This document shows, piece after piece, positions 1-5,819 of a stretch of DNA of 5,819 bases. Position 1 is the stretch's first letter, and the number at the start of each line of letters is the position of its first letter. The notes beneath the pieces are model-generated. The model did not search any database. It was not told where the DNA came from and saw only the letters and a list, made by a program, of their open reading frames with translations. A program made the translations under genes and the position numbers. Origin of the DNA: Rhodanobacter sp. (GTDB lineage: Bacteria > Pseudomonadota > Gammaproteobacteria > Xanthomonadales > Rhodanobacteraceae); the NCBI GenBank assembly GCA_026193555.1, contig JAPHUU010000198.1:1-5819 (forward strand), in the 5' to 3' direction.

Positions 1-135
1 CCCTTGGCGGTATGCATCCAGCATGAAATGGATCACCTGGACGGCAAGGTGTTTGTCGATTACCTGTCGTCGCTGAAGCGTGCGCTGCTGCTGAAGCGAC
101 TCGACAAGCAGCGCAAGCAGGCGGCTGGGGCTTGA
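1..135 (+). CDS. def: Peptide deformylase, C-terminal end (partial, 5' end outside window)
   Basis: Peptide deformylase is a cytoplasmic metalloenzyme that removes the formyl group from the N-terminal fMet of new proteins. The window holds only the last 44 residues. They contain the family's third conserved motif, [12 protein letters not shown], with HEXXH at bases 22-36: the two His are metal ligands and the Glu is the catalytic base. A basic helical tail ([19 protein letters not shown]) follows and resembles the end of E. coli Def. The reading frame is open from base 1 to the TGA at 133-135, and that stop overlaps the likely fmt start by four bases (TTGA). The order def-fmt-rsmB is the same as in many proteobacteria and supports the call. 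The first two conserved motifs of the enzyme lie upstream and cannot be checked here. Confidence 0.96.
   Translation, partial: PLAVCIQHEMDHLDGKVFVDYLSSLKRALLLKRLDKQRKQAAGA
119..124 (+). promoter_or_regulatory. Ribosome binding site of fmt, inside def
   Basis: AGGCGG differs from the consensus AGGAGG at one base and lies 7 bases before the TTG at 132. It supports TTG 132 as the start of fmt over the next in-frame TTG at 147. It lies within the last codons of def, so translation of fmt is probably coupled to that of def. Confidence 0.5.
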
Positions 136-1088
136 GCTCCTCCAGCTTGCCGGCGCGGCCGCTGCGACTGGTCTTCGCCGGCACGCCGGAATTCGCCGTG
201 CCATGCCTTGAGGTCTGCCGCACCAGCGGCGCCGAGCTGGTGGCCGTCTACACCCAGCCGGACCGTCCGGCCGGGCGTGGTCGCAAACTGACTCCCAGCC
301 CGGTCAAGCACGCGGCGTTGGCGGCCGGGGTCACGGTCCATCAACCCGAGTCGCTGAAATCCGTTGAAGCCCGACAGACGCTGGCTTCGTGCCGGCCCGA
401 CCTGCTGGTGGTGGTCGCCTACGGTCTGATCCTGCCGCACAAGGTGTTGGCGATACCGCGACTGGGCTGCTGGAATGTCCACGCCAGCCTGCTGCCACGG
501 TGGCGCGGTGCGGCGCCGATCCAGCGCGCGATCCTGGCCGGCGACCGTGAGAGCGGGGTCGACCTGATGCAGATGGAGGCCGGCCTGGACACCGGCCCGA
601 TCCTGCTGGAGCGACGCACGCCGATCAGTCGAGAAGACACCGGCGGCAGCTTGCATGACCGGCTGTCCGCGCTGGGCGCCGAGGTGCTGGCCGAAGGTCT
701 GGCCCGGGTGCTGGCGGGGGATCCCCTGCCAAGCCGCCCCCAGGCCGACACCGGCATCGTCTACGCGCACAAGCTGGACAAGGCCGAGGCGAAGCTCGAC
801 TTCAGCCGTCCGGCCATCAAACTGGAACGGCAGGTGCGGGCGTTCGATCCATGGCCCGTGGCCGAAGGCGTGATCGCCGGCGAGTCGCTGCGCATCTGGG
901 CAGCCCGTGCCATCGACCTCGGACACACTGCCGCGCCCGGCAGCCTGCTGGCTGCCAGCCGCGACGGCGTCGACCTTGCCTGCGGCAGCGGCGCCCTGCG
1001 CATCACGTCGCTGCAACGGCCTGGCGGCAAGCGCATCAGCGCAGCGGACTATCTCAATTCACGTACCGAGCTGCGACACACCCGATGA
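132..1088 (+). CDS. fmt: Methionyl-tRNA formyltransferase
   Basis: Fmt transfers a formyl group from 10-formyltetrahydrofolate to Met-tRNAfMet in the cytoplasm, making the bacterial initiator tRNA. The 318-residue product is close to the E. coli length (315). The N-terminal formyltransferase fold begins with [12 protein letters not shown] (residues 11-22). It continues with [11 protein letters not shown] (40-50), [10 protein letters not shown] (93-102) and the signature [17 protein letters not shown] (115-131). Asn115, His117 and Asp153 align with the E. coli catalytic triad Asn106/His108/Asp144. The C-terminal tRNA-binding domain starts near residue 210 ([13 protein letters not shown], then RAFDPWP at 236-242) and ends with [14 protein letters not shown]. 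No ATG precedes the conserved core. TTG 132 is chosen because it overlaps the def stop as TTGA and has AGGCGG 7 bases upstream; TTG 147 is the alternative and would remove five residues. The gene ends in an ATGA overlap with rsmB. Confidence 0.97.
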   Translation: MSSSSLPARPLRLVFAGTPEFAVPCLEVCRTSGAELVAVYTQPDRPAGRGRKLTPSPVKHAALAAGVTVHQPESLKSVEARQTLASCRPDLLVVVAYGLILPHKVLAIPRLGCWNVHASLLPRWRGAAPIQRAILAGDRESGVDLMQMEAGLDTGPILLERRTPISREDTGGSLHDRLSALGAEVLAEGLARVLAGDPLPSRPQADTGIVYAHKLDKAEAKLDFSRPAIKLERQVRAFDPWPVAEGVIAGESLRIWAARAIDLGHTAAPGSLLAASRDGVDLACGSGALRITSLQRPGGKRISAADYLNSRTELRHTR

Positions 1089-2386
1089 AGACCGATACCC
1101 GCGCGATCGCCGCCAGAGCGCTGGCCGACATCGCCCTGCGCGGCGCCTCGCTGCGCGAGGTGATGGAGCGCAACGCGCCACGACTGCACGACCCGCGCGA
1201 CCGCGCACTGCTGATGGCCCTGCTCAGCGAAGGTGCTCGCTGGTGGCTGCGTTTCGACGCCGCGATCGACGGCCTGCTGGAAAAGCCGCTGCGGCACAAG
1301 GACCCCGCCATCCACGCCCTGCTGGTGCTCGGCCTGGTCCAGTTGGAGATTCTTGAACTGCAGGACTACGCGGCCGTGGCGGCCACGGTGGAAGCCACGC
1401 GCAGCCTGAAGCGACCGCAGCTGGCCGGCCTGGTCAACGCGGTACTGCGCCGCTGGCAGCGCGAGCGCGAAACCCTGCTCGCCAAGCTCGATGCGCGGCC
1501 ACAGACCCGCCACGCGCACCCCGCCTGGCTGGCCAGCGCGCTGGCCCGCGACTGGCCGATGCAGGCCGAGGCGGTGATGGCTGCCGACAATCACGAACCG
1601 CCGCTGATGCTGCGCGTGAATCGTCGCCGCAGCCAGCGGCAGGAGCTGATCACCCAACTGCAGGCAGCCGGCCATGCGGCCACGGCACACCCTTGGCTGG
1701 CCGATGCGCTGGTCTTGCCGCACAGCACCGATGTCACCCGCCTGCCCGGCTTTGAGGACGGCGCCTTCGCCGTGCAGGATGGCAGCGCCCAGGTGGCTGC
1801 CGACCTGGCCGATCTTCAAGACGGCATGCGCGTACTGGACGCCTGCGCCGCTCCCGGCGGCAAGGCCTGCCACCTGCTCGAGCGCGCCGACATCGATCTG
1901 ACCGCGCTGGAACATGACGGCGTCCGCGCCGAACGCATCCGTCAGAACCTGATGCGGCTGCGCCTGAACGCCAAGGTGGTGATCGGCGATGCCGGCGCGC
2001 CGGCGAGCTGGTGGAAGCGACAGCCGTTCGATCGCATCCTGATTGATGCGCCGTGTTCGGCCACCGGTGTGCTGCGGCGCCGTCCCGACGTGCGGCTGCA
2101 TCGCCGCGAGAGCGATATCCCCGCCATGCAGGCCCAGCAGTGCCGGATCCTTTCGGCACTGTGGCCCCTGCTGGCACCGGGCGGCCGGCTGGTGTACATC
2201 ACCTGCTCGGTGCTGCGCGCGGAAAACGAGGCGATCGTCGGTGGCTTGCTGGCCGAACACAGCGATGCCCAGCCAGTCGACTTCAGCCTCCCGGTCGGCC
2301 AGGCCGCCGCGGTCGGCTGGCAGATACTGCCCGGTGACGGCGATCTCGACGGCATGTATTACGCGGTGTTGCAGAAACAACGCTGA
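1085..2386 (+). CDS. rsmB: 16S rRNA (cytosine-967-C5)-methyltransferase
   Basis: RsmB (Sun/Fmu) uses S-adenosylmethionine to methylate C5 of cytosine 967 in 16S rRNA, near the ribosomal P site. The product has 433 residues (E. coli 429). An N-terminal NusB-like helical RNA-binding domain covers about residues 1-140 (for example [12 protein letters not shown] at 116-127). The methyltransferase domain follows. It shows [11 protein letters not shown] (231-241), the SAM-binding loop DACAAPGGK (252-260), the motif [14 protein letters not shown] with Cys324, and motif VI YITCS with Cys374. In this family the motif VI Cys is the nucleophile and the motif IV Cys releases the product; both are present, so the enzyme should be active. 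ATG 1085 is chosen because it overlaps the fmt stop as ATGA and gives family length. The frame is open further upstream (to about 851), but that part lies inside fmt and does not resemble RsmB. No strong Shine-Dalgarno sequence is seen, which fits translational coupling. Confidence 0.97.
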   Translation: MKTDTRAIAARALADIALRGASLREVMERNAPRLHDPRDRALLMALLSEGARWWLRFDAAIDGLLEKPLRHKDPAIHALLVLGLVQLEILELQDYAAVAATVEATRSLKRPQLAGLVNAVLRRWQRERETLLAKLDARPQTRHAHPAWLASALARDWPMQAEAVMAADNHEPPLMLRVNRRRSQRQELITQLQAAGHAATAHPWLADALVLPHSTDVTRLPGFEDGAFAVQDGSAQVAADLADLQDGMRVLDACAAPGGKACHLLERADIDLTALEHDGVRAERIRQNLMRLRLNAKVVIGDAGAPASWWKRQPFDRILIDAPCSATGVLRRRPDVRLHRRESDIPAMQAQQCRILSALWPLLAPGGRLVYITCSVLRAENEAIVGGLLAEHSDAQPVDFSLPVGQAAAVGWQILPGDGDLDGMYYAVLQKQR

Positions 2387-2433
2387 GCCAATCCATGACA
2401 GGGCCGACAGCTCGCCGGCACCTGATGCCGACG

Positions 2434-2462
2434 CTGATGGTACCCGCCAACCGGGCTATGCT
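2434..2462 (+). promoter_or_regulatory. Possible sigma-70 promoter for the GT-C glycosyltransferase gene
   Basis: The stretch between rsmB and the next gene (2387-2500 with the preferred start) contains TATGCT at 2457-2462, which matches 4 of 6 bases of a -10 box. CTGATG lies 17 bases upstream at 2434-2439 and matches only 3 of 6 bases of a -35 box. If used, transcription would start near 2469. The match is weak. A 5-bp inverted repeat (CGGCA/TGCCG, 2416-2430) also lies here, but it has no T-tract, so it is not called as a terminator. Confidence 0.25.
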
Positions 2463-2488
2463 TGACGGCCTTGATCACCGCCGCCGAC

Positions 2489-2491
2489 GGA
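2489..2491 (+). promoter_or_regulatory. Weak ribosome binding site favouring GTG 2501
   Basis: A GGA within ACGGAACGA lies 9 bases before GTG 2501. The alternative TTG at 2462 has no purine-rich Shine-Dalgarno match upstream. It is a short match but helps choose between the two starts. Confidence 0.3.
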
Positions 2492-2500
2492 ACGACGCCC

Positions 2501-4222
2501 GTGAAACCATGCGCACCCCTGTCCCTTGCGCGCCCGCTGTGGTTGCGCGACGCCCGCTGGGAGCTGCTGCTGTTTGGCGTATTCGCCCTGCTGCTGCTCG
2601 GCCTGGGCATCGGCCTGCGCGATCCCTGGCCGTCCGACGAGCCGCGCTTTGCGCTGGTGGCGCGACTGATGGTCGAACACGGCCAGTGGCTGTTTCCGCA
2701 TCGTGGCCACGAGCTGTATCCGGACAAGCCGCCGGTATTCATGTGGCTGCAGGCACTGACTTATCTCGTGGTGGGCAACTGGCGGGTGGCGTTCCTGCTG
2801 CCGTCGCTGGCGGCCGGGCTGGGGGCTTTGGCGCTGGTCTACGATCTGGCGCGGCGGCTGTGGAATCATCGCAGCGCACTGTTGGCCGCCGCCGCGCTTC
2901 TGCTCACCATCCATTTCACCTACCAGATGCGCAACGCGCAGATCGACCCGCTGTTGCTGGGCTGGATCACCCTGGCCAATTACGGCCTGCTGCGCCATCT
3001 GCTGCTGGGGCCGGCGTGGCGCTGGTTTGCGGTCGGCTGTTTCTTCGCTGGCGTCGGCGTGGCGACCAAGGGCGTCGGCGTGCTCGCGTTGTTGATGCTG
3101 ATTCCGTATCTGGTCGCGCGGCGGCGGGGTTGGCATCGGCTCGCACTGCCCGCCGGCGGCTGGCGCTGGGCCGCCGGACTGGCGCTGTTCCTGCTGCCGA
3201 TCCTGGGCTGGCTGCTGCCGATGCTGCTGACCGCGCGCGCCGACGGTGACCCGCAACACGCCGCCTACGTGCAGAACATCCTGTTCGGGCAGACCGTGCA
3301 TCGCTACGCCACGCCGAGCGGACACTTCCATTCCCCGCTCTACTTCCTCGGCATCATTGCTGCCGACTGGTTGCCGCTGTCCCTGCTGCTGCCGTGGGCA
3401 CTGCCGGCATGGTGGCGGCGGCTGAAGCGACACGATGCGCGGTTCCTGTTGCCGCTGGGTTGGATCGTGCTGATCGTGCTGTTCTTCTCGTTCAGTCCGG
3501 GCAAGCGCGACGTCTACATCCTGCCGGCCCTGCCGATGATGGCGCTGGCCCTGGCACCACTGCTGCCGGGCCTGTTGCGCCGACGCGACGTGCGCATGGC
3601 GGTATTTGCACTGACCCTGCTGTTGGCCGGCGCCTTGACCGGCGCCGCCGCGCTGGCGATCCATCGGCATCCGGCGTGGAGCGACCGCATCGGACAAGGC
3701 CTGAACCCGCAAATCTGGTGGCTGCTGTTGAGCGTGGGCGTGACAGGGCTGTTGATTGTCGCGTTCACGCGGGTGCGCCGCGCGCCACTGGGCTGGCTGC
3801 TGTTTGCCAGCGTACTTTGGGGGCTTTACGGCCTGTGGGGTTATCCGATGCTCAATGGCGATCGTTCGGCACACGACGTGATGGCAAGGGCGCGCGGCAT
3901 CGCCGGGCCGGATGCCACGATCGGCCTGCTCGCCTGGAAGGAACAAGACCTGCTGATGGCGCAGGGGCCAGTCACCGAATTCGGCTTCCTCAAACCGTGG
4001 CCGCAGCAATATGCCGACGCCATCACCTGGCAGCGGCAGGCTCCCGCGCAACGCTGGATCTTCAGCCTCGACGCGGCGATGGGTTCGTGCGTGGATCGAC
4101 GCCATGCCATCCATGTCGGCCATGCCAATCGGCGCGAATGGTGGATGTTCCGGGCCGATGCGGTGGTCGCCGGCTGCACCCCACAGATGGCCGGAAAAGT
4201 CGCTGATGACGCTGAATACTGA
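2501..4222 (+). CDS. GT-C fold membrane glycosyltransferase, ArnT/PMT (family GT39/GT83) type
   Basis: This is an integral inner-membrane protein of 573 residues, likely to transfer a sugar from a polyprenyl-phosphate donor to an acceptor at the periplasmic face. The first membrane helix (about 20-39) is followed by a periplasmic loop with SDEPRFALVARLM (45-57), whose acidic pair Asp46-Glu47 fits the catalytic DE site of PMT/ArnT enzymes. LYPDKPPVFMWLQA (72-85) matches the second family motif, seen in ArnT as a Lys-Pro segment. About ten further hydrophobic segments run to about residue 448, including FSPGKRDVYILPALP (331-345), which resembles the ArnT GK..YILP segment. The last ~120 residues (about 455-573) are soluble and probably periplasmic. 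GTG 2501 is preferred because the in-frame TTG at 2462 (586 residues) overlaps a -10-like box and lacks a Shine-Dalgarno sequence; the longer form is not excluded. Sugar and acceptor cannot be told from sequence: arnT is possible, but none of the other aminoarabinose genes (arnA, B, C, D) is in the window, so no symbol is given. It lies 114 bases after rsmB. Confidence 0.88.
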   Translation: MKPCAPLSLARPLWLRDARWELLLFGVFALLLLGLGIGLRDPWPSDEPRFALVARLMVEHGQWLFPHRGHELYPDKPPVFMWLQALTYLVVGNWRVAFLLPSLAAGLGALALVYDLARRLWNHRSALLAAAALLLTIHFTYQMRNAQIDPLLLGWITLANYGLLRHLLLGPAWRWFAVGCFFAGVGVATKGVGVLALLMLIPYLVARRRGWHRLALPAGGWRWAAGLALFLLPILGWLLPMLLTARADGDPQHAAYVQNILFGQTVHRYATPSGHFHSPLYFLGIIAADWLPLSLLLPWALPAWWRRLKRHDARFLLPLGWIVLIVLFFSFSPGKRDVYILPALPMMALALAPLLPGLLRRRDVRMAVFALTLLLAGALTGAAALAIHRHPAWSDRIGQGLNPQIWWLLLSVGVTGLLIVAFTRVRRAPLGWLLFASVLWGLYGLWGYPMLNGDRSAHDVMARARGIAGPDATIGLLAWKEQDLLMAQGPVTEFGFLKPWPQQYADAITWQRQAPAQRWIFSLDAAMGSCVDRRHAIHVGHANRREWWMFRADAVVAGCTPQMAGKVADDAEY

Positions 4223-4233
4223 GATTCGCTCCC

Positions 4234-4263
4234 CTGAACAACGGGACCCATACCGGGTAGAAT
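4234..4263 (+). promoter_or_regulatory. Probable sigma-70-type promoter for the O-antigen ligase gene
   Basis: TAGAAT at 4258-4263 matches 5 of 6 bases of the -10 consensus. CTGAAC at 4234-4239, 18 bases upstream, is a poor -35 box (3 of 6). It lies in the 128-base gap after the GT-C gene, and transcription would start near 4270. This suggests that the ligase and the following glycosyltransferase gene can be transcribed independently of the upstream genes. Confidence 0.42.
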
Positions 4264-4350
4264 CACCGCTTTCGTGGCGACCACGTTGAACTCAACATCG
4301 ACCAGCATGGAAGTCATCGTTCGTTGCATTCCGATGACGTCTTCGCCCCA
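4264..4350 (+). promoter_or_regulatory. Leader of the ligase gene with two small inverted repeats and a short upstream ORF
   Basis: Just after the predicted transcription start there is a perfect 5-bp stem with a 3-base loop (CGTGG-CGA-CCACG, 4273-4285). It is followed directly by a dyad GTTGA-AC-TCAAC (4285-4296). No T-tract follows, so neither is a normal terminator. A short frame opens at ATG 4307, would encode MEVIVRCIPMTSSPQ, and stops at TGA 4352-4354, overlapping the ligase ATG 4351 as ATGA. It has no visible Shine-Dalgarno sequence, so whether it is translated is unknown. The structures are small enough to be chance. Confidence 0.25.
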
Positions 4351-5613
4351 ATGACTACTCACGCCCGTATCCGTATCCCGGCCAGCATTCGCGATGCTGC
4401 GTGCAGCGCGGGGCGATGGTGCGCCGTCGCCAGCCTTTTCGTTGTTCCGCTGAACAAGCCGGCGACCAACATTGCTCTTGTACTGAGTCTGGTCTTCTCG
4501 TTGCTGGGCAGCGACGCTCGCCAACGCTGGCTGACGGCCGCGCGCCATCCCGTGGCGCAAGGTGCGCTGCTGTGGTGGGTGGTGCTGATGTTGAGCGCCA
4601 TGCACACCTGGTACAACACCTCCGTCCTGCCTCTGGCGGGCTCGTTTGTATGGGTCTGCTGGTACCCCCTGGTTCTGGGTTCACTGCTCCAGACGCCGCA
4701 GTGGCGGCGCCGCGCCCTCACCGCCTTTGCTTTGGCCGTGGGGCTGGTCTTGCTGATCTCCTGCGGCATGTATCTTGGCCTGATTCCGCAGCGCTCGCTG
4801 ACTCTCGCACAGCCGACCATGCGCAATACCGTGTTCAAGGAATACACCCAGCAAGGCCTCGCCCTGCTTGTCTTCGCATCAATGAGTTTGGCCGCGGCCC
4901 TTGCCACGCAATCCAGGGATCGGAAAATTCTTTTCCTGGTGGCAGCCTTGCTGGCACTGATCAATATCGTGTTCATGCTCGAAAGCCGCACGACCTATCT
5001 GACGCTTATCCCGCTGCTGGCGTATTGGGGCTGGCGCGTCTCCCCCTGGAATCACTGGAACTGGCGCTCTACGCTGCTTGCCTGCACCCTGGTACTCGCC
5101 ATCCCGGCCATCATATGGTTCGTACCACCGGTGCGGGAACGACTTGTGACATCGGTGACGCATGAAGTGGAGGTCTACGCCAGCCAACGCACACCGACCG
5201 CGACCGGAATTCGTCTTGAGCTGTGGCGGCGTAGCCTGCCGATCATCGCCTCCGCCCCGATATTCGGTCACGGCCTGCACCGATGGGCGCCGCTGTACCG
5301 CCAATCGATTGAGGGACTTCCGAATTTCGACGCGTTTCTGATGGGTCATCCACACCAGGAAATGCTGCTGATCCTTGCCGAGCAGGGATCGGCGGGCTTG
5401 TTGGTTTATCTGCTGTTATTGGCAGCGCTGGCACGCTACGCTTTGCGTCTGAATCAGCCTGAACGAGATATCTACACCTGTATTCTGCTGATTTATCTGT
5501 CGGCCGGGCTCGCGAACTGTCTCTGGGCCGACTTTTCACATCGACACATGTTCATTCTGTTACTCGCTTGCATTCCACTGGTCGGGAAGCACACGTCGCC
5601 TCAAGATGCGTAA
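4351..5613 (+). CDS. O-antigen ligase / polymerase family membrane protein (Wzy_C domain)
   Basis: This multi-span inner-membrane protein belongs to the WaaL/Wzy family, which moves undecaprenyl-diphosphate-linked glycans to an acceptor (lipid A core for WaaL, a growing chain for Wzy) on the periplasmic side. The 420-residue product has about ten or more hydrophobic segments (for example 24-52, 71-86, 94-114, 122-144, 167-185, 192-210, 239-259, 336-362, 375-391, 398-411). Family marks are ESRTTYL (211-217), the large periplasmic loop (about 260-335) with GIRLELWRRSLPIIASAPIFGHG (Arg288), and GHPHQEMLLILAEQGSAGLLVYL (332-354). His335 sits where WaaL proteins have their essential His. It lacks the C-terminal extension typical of PglL protein O-glycosyltransferases. 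Ligase and polymerase cannot be separated by sequence alone. ATG 4351 is used; an in-frame TTG at 4324 has GGAAG 10 bases upstream and would add nine residues. Parts of the gene are clearly more AT-rich than the upstream genes. Confidence 0.88.
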   Translation: MTTHARIRIPASIRDAACSAGRWCAVASLFVVPLNKPATNIALVLSLVFSLLGSDARQRWLTAARHPVAQGALLWWVVLMLSAMHTWYNTSVLPLAGSFVWVCWYPLVLGSLLQTPQWRRRALTAFALAVGLVLLISCGMYLGLIPQRSLTLAQPTMRNTVFKEYTQQGLALLVFASMSLAAALATQSRDRKILFLVAALLALINIVFMLESRTTYLTLIPLLAYWGWRVSPWNHWNWRSTLLACTLVLAIPAIIWFVPPVRERLVTSVTHEVEVYASQRTPTATGIRLELWRRSLPIIASAPIFGHGLHRWAPLYRQSIEGLPNFDAFLMGHPHQEMLLILAEQGSAGLLVYLLLLAALARYALRLNQPERDIYTCILLIYLSAGLANCLWADFSHRHMFILLLACIPLVGKHTSPQDA

Positions 5614-5616
5614 ATG

Positions 5617-5621
5617 AAGGG
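5617..5621 (+). promoter_or_regulatory. Ribosome binding site deciding the start of the GT2 gene
   Basis: AAGGG, part of GAAGGG at 5616-5621, lies just after the ligase stop codon and 7 bases before ATG 5629. It favours ATG 5629 over ATG 5614, which directly abuts the ligase TAA and has no Shine-Dalgarno sequence. Confidence 0.6.
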
Positions 5622-5628
5622 CCCGGTG

Positions 5629-5819
5629 ATGCACAGCAATCCTTTTGAGCAAGTGACCATCGTTTGCGTCACTTACCAGAGCCAGGCACTCGTGGAGTCA
5701 CTCGCCGCTACCTTGCGGCCTTTCCCCCATGTGCTGGTCATCGACAACGGCAGCGACGACGGCACGGCATTGGCCGTGCGCACATGGCTACCCCACGCCA
5801 GCATCATCGAGCGAAGCGA
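5629..5819 (+). CDS. Glycosyltransferase family 2 (GT-A fold), N-terminal part (cut by window end)
   Basis: The visible 63 residues form the start of a GT2-type glycosyltransferase, a cytoplasmic enzyme that adds a sugar from a nucleotide-sugar donor to a growing glycan. The first beta strand reads VTIVCVTYQSQALVESLAATL (residues 9-29), and VLVIDNGSDDGT (35-46) is the nucleotide-binding strand with the usual DNGS(x)DGT turn. This style occurs in rhamnosyltransferase-like GT2 proteins of O-antigen loci, but the DXD metal site and acceptor region lie beyond the window, so the sugar cannot be named. ATG 5629 is chosen for its Shine-Dalgarno sequence; ATG 5614 would add five residues (MKGPV). The gene follows the ligase stop by 15 bases, so the two are very likely cotranscribed and act on the same surface glycan. 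Confidence 0.9.
   Translation, partial: MHSNPFEQVTIVCVTYQSQALVESLAATLRPFPHVLVIDNGSDDGTALAVRTWLPHASIIERS

Noticed and set aside
6..15. Resemblance to the ops element (GGCGGTAG) of RfaH-controlled glycan operons
   Set aside because: It reads GGCGGTAT, lies inside the def coding sequence far upstream of the glycan genes, and encodes conserved Def residues. The match is chance.
60..1016. Long minus-strand open frame of 318 residues opposite fmt
   Set aside because: It is antisense to a certain fmt gene, is rich in Arg, Gln, Gly and Ala with no recognisable domain, and is the kind of open frame common opposite genes in high-GC DNA. The length equal to Fmt is coincidence.
851..1084. 78-residue upstream extension of the rsmB frame
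   Set aside because: The stretch lies inside the C-terminal domain of fmt, is Arg-rich and low in complexity, and RsmB proteins start at the position matching ATG 1085.
1049..2380. Long minus-strand open frame opposite rsmB
   Set aside because: It covers rsmB almost exactly, has no family motifs, and looks like a codon-bias shadow of the real gene.
2416..2430. Inverted repeat CGGCA/TGCCG after rsmB as a terminator
   Set aside because: The stem is only 5 bp and no run of T follows, so a rho-independent terminator is not supported.
2395..3249. Plus-strand 284-residue frame overlapping the start of the GT-C gene
   Set aside because: It is in a different frame from the membrane protein, is rich in Arg, Ala and Gly, and has no domain. 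The frame with family motifs and membrane helices is the real one.
2456..4123. Minus-strand open frame of 555 residues, very rich in Gln and Arg
   Set aside because: It is the complement of Leu- and Ala-rich membrane protein codons (CTG read as CAG), which explains the Gln richness. The plus strand encodes a clear GT-C membrane protein.

Overview
The window is high-GC bacterial DNA with every gene on the plus strand. It most likely comes from a gammaproteobacterium of the Xanthomonadales/Lysobacterales group (Xanthomonas, Rhodanobacter, Dyella relatives). That placement rests on the GC-rich codon use and on remembered similarity of the Fmt protein to xanthomonad Fmt; no database search was run.

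Positions 1-2386 hold the conserved housekeeping block def-fmt-rsmB: the C-terminal end of peptide deformylase, complete methionyl-tRNA formyltransferase, and complete 16S rRNA m5C967 methyltransferase. The genes overlap by four bases at both junctions (TTGA and ATGA), as in a translationally coupled operon. Def and Fmt act at opposite ends of the N-formyl cycle of translation initiation, and RsmB modifies the ribosome near the P site.

Positions 2387-5819 hold envelope glycan genes. The first is a multi-membrane-span GT-C glycosyltransferase of the ArnT/PMT type, which probably moves a sugar from a polyprenyl phosphate carrier at the periplasmic face. After a 128-base gap with a promoter-like sequence and small inverted repeats comes an O-antigen ligase/polymerase family (Wzy_C) membrane protein. 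A GT2-type glycosyltransferase follows almost without a gap and is cut by the window end. Together they look like the start of a lipopolysaccharide or other surface-glycan locus placed downstream of the housekeeping operon. The ligase gene is visibly less GC-rich in places than the genes before it, as is common for variable polysaccharide loci.

No RNA gene, CRISPR array, insertion sequence or convincing rho-independent terminator was seen. All gene families here are known, and I found no evidence of an undescribed system. The points worth a second look are the junction between core and accessory genes, the composition shift, the leader of the ligase gene, and the exact starts of several genes.
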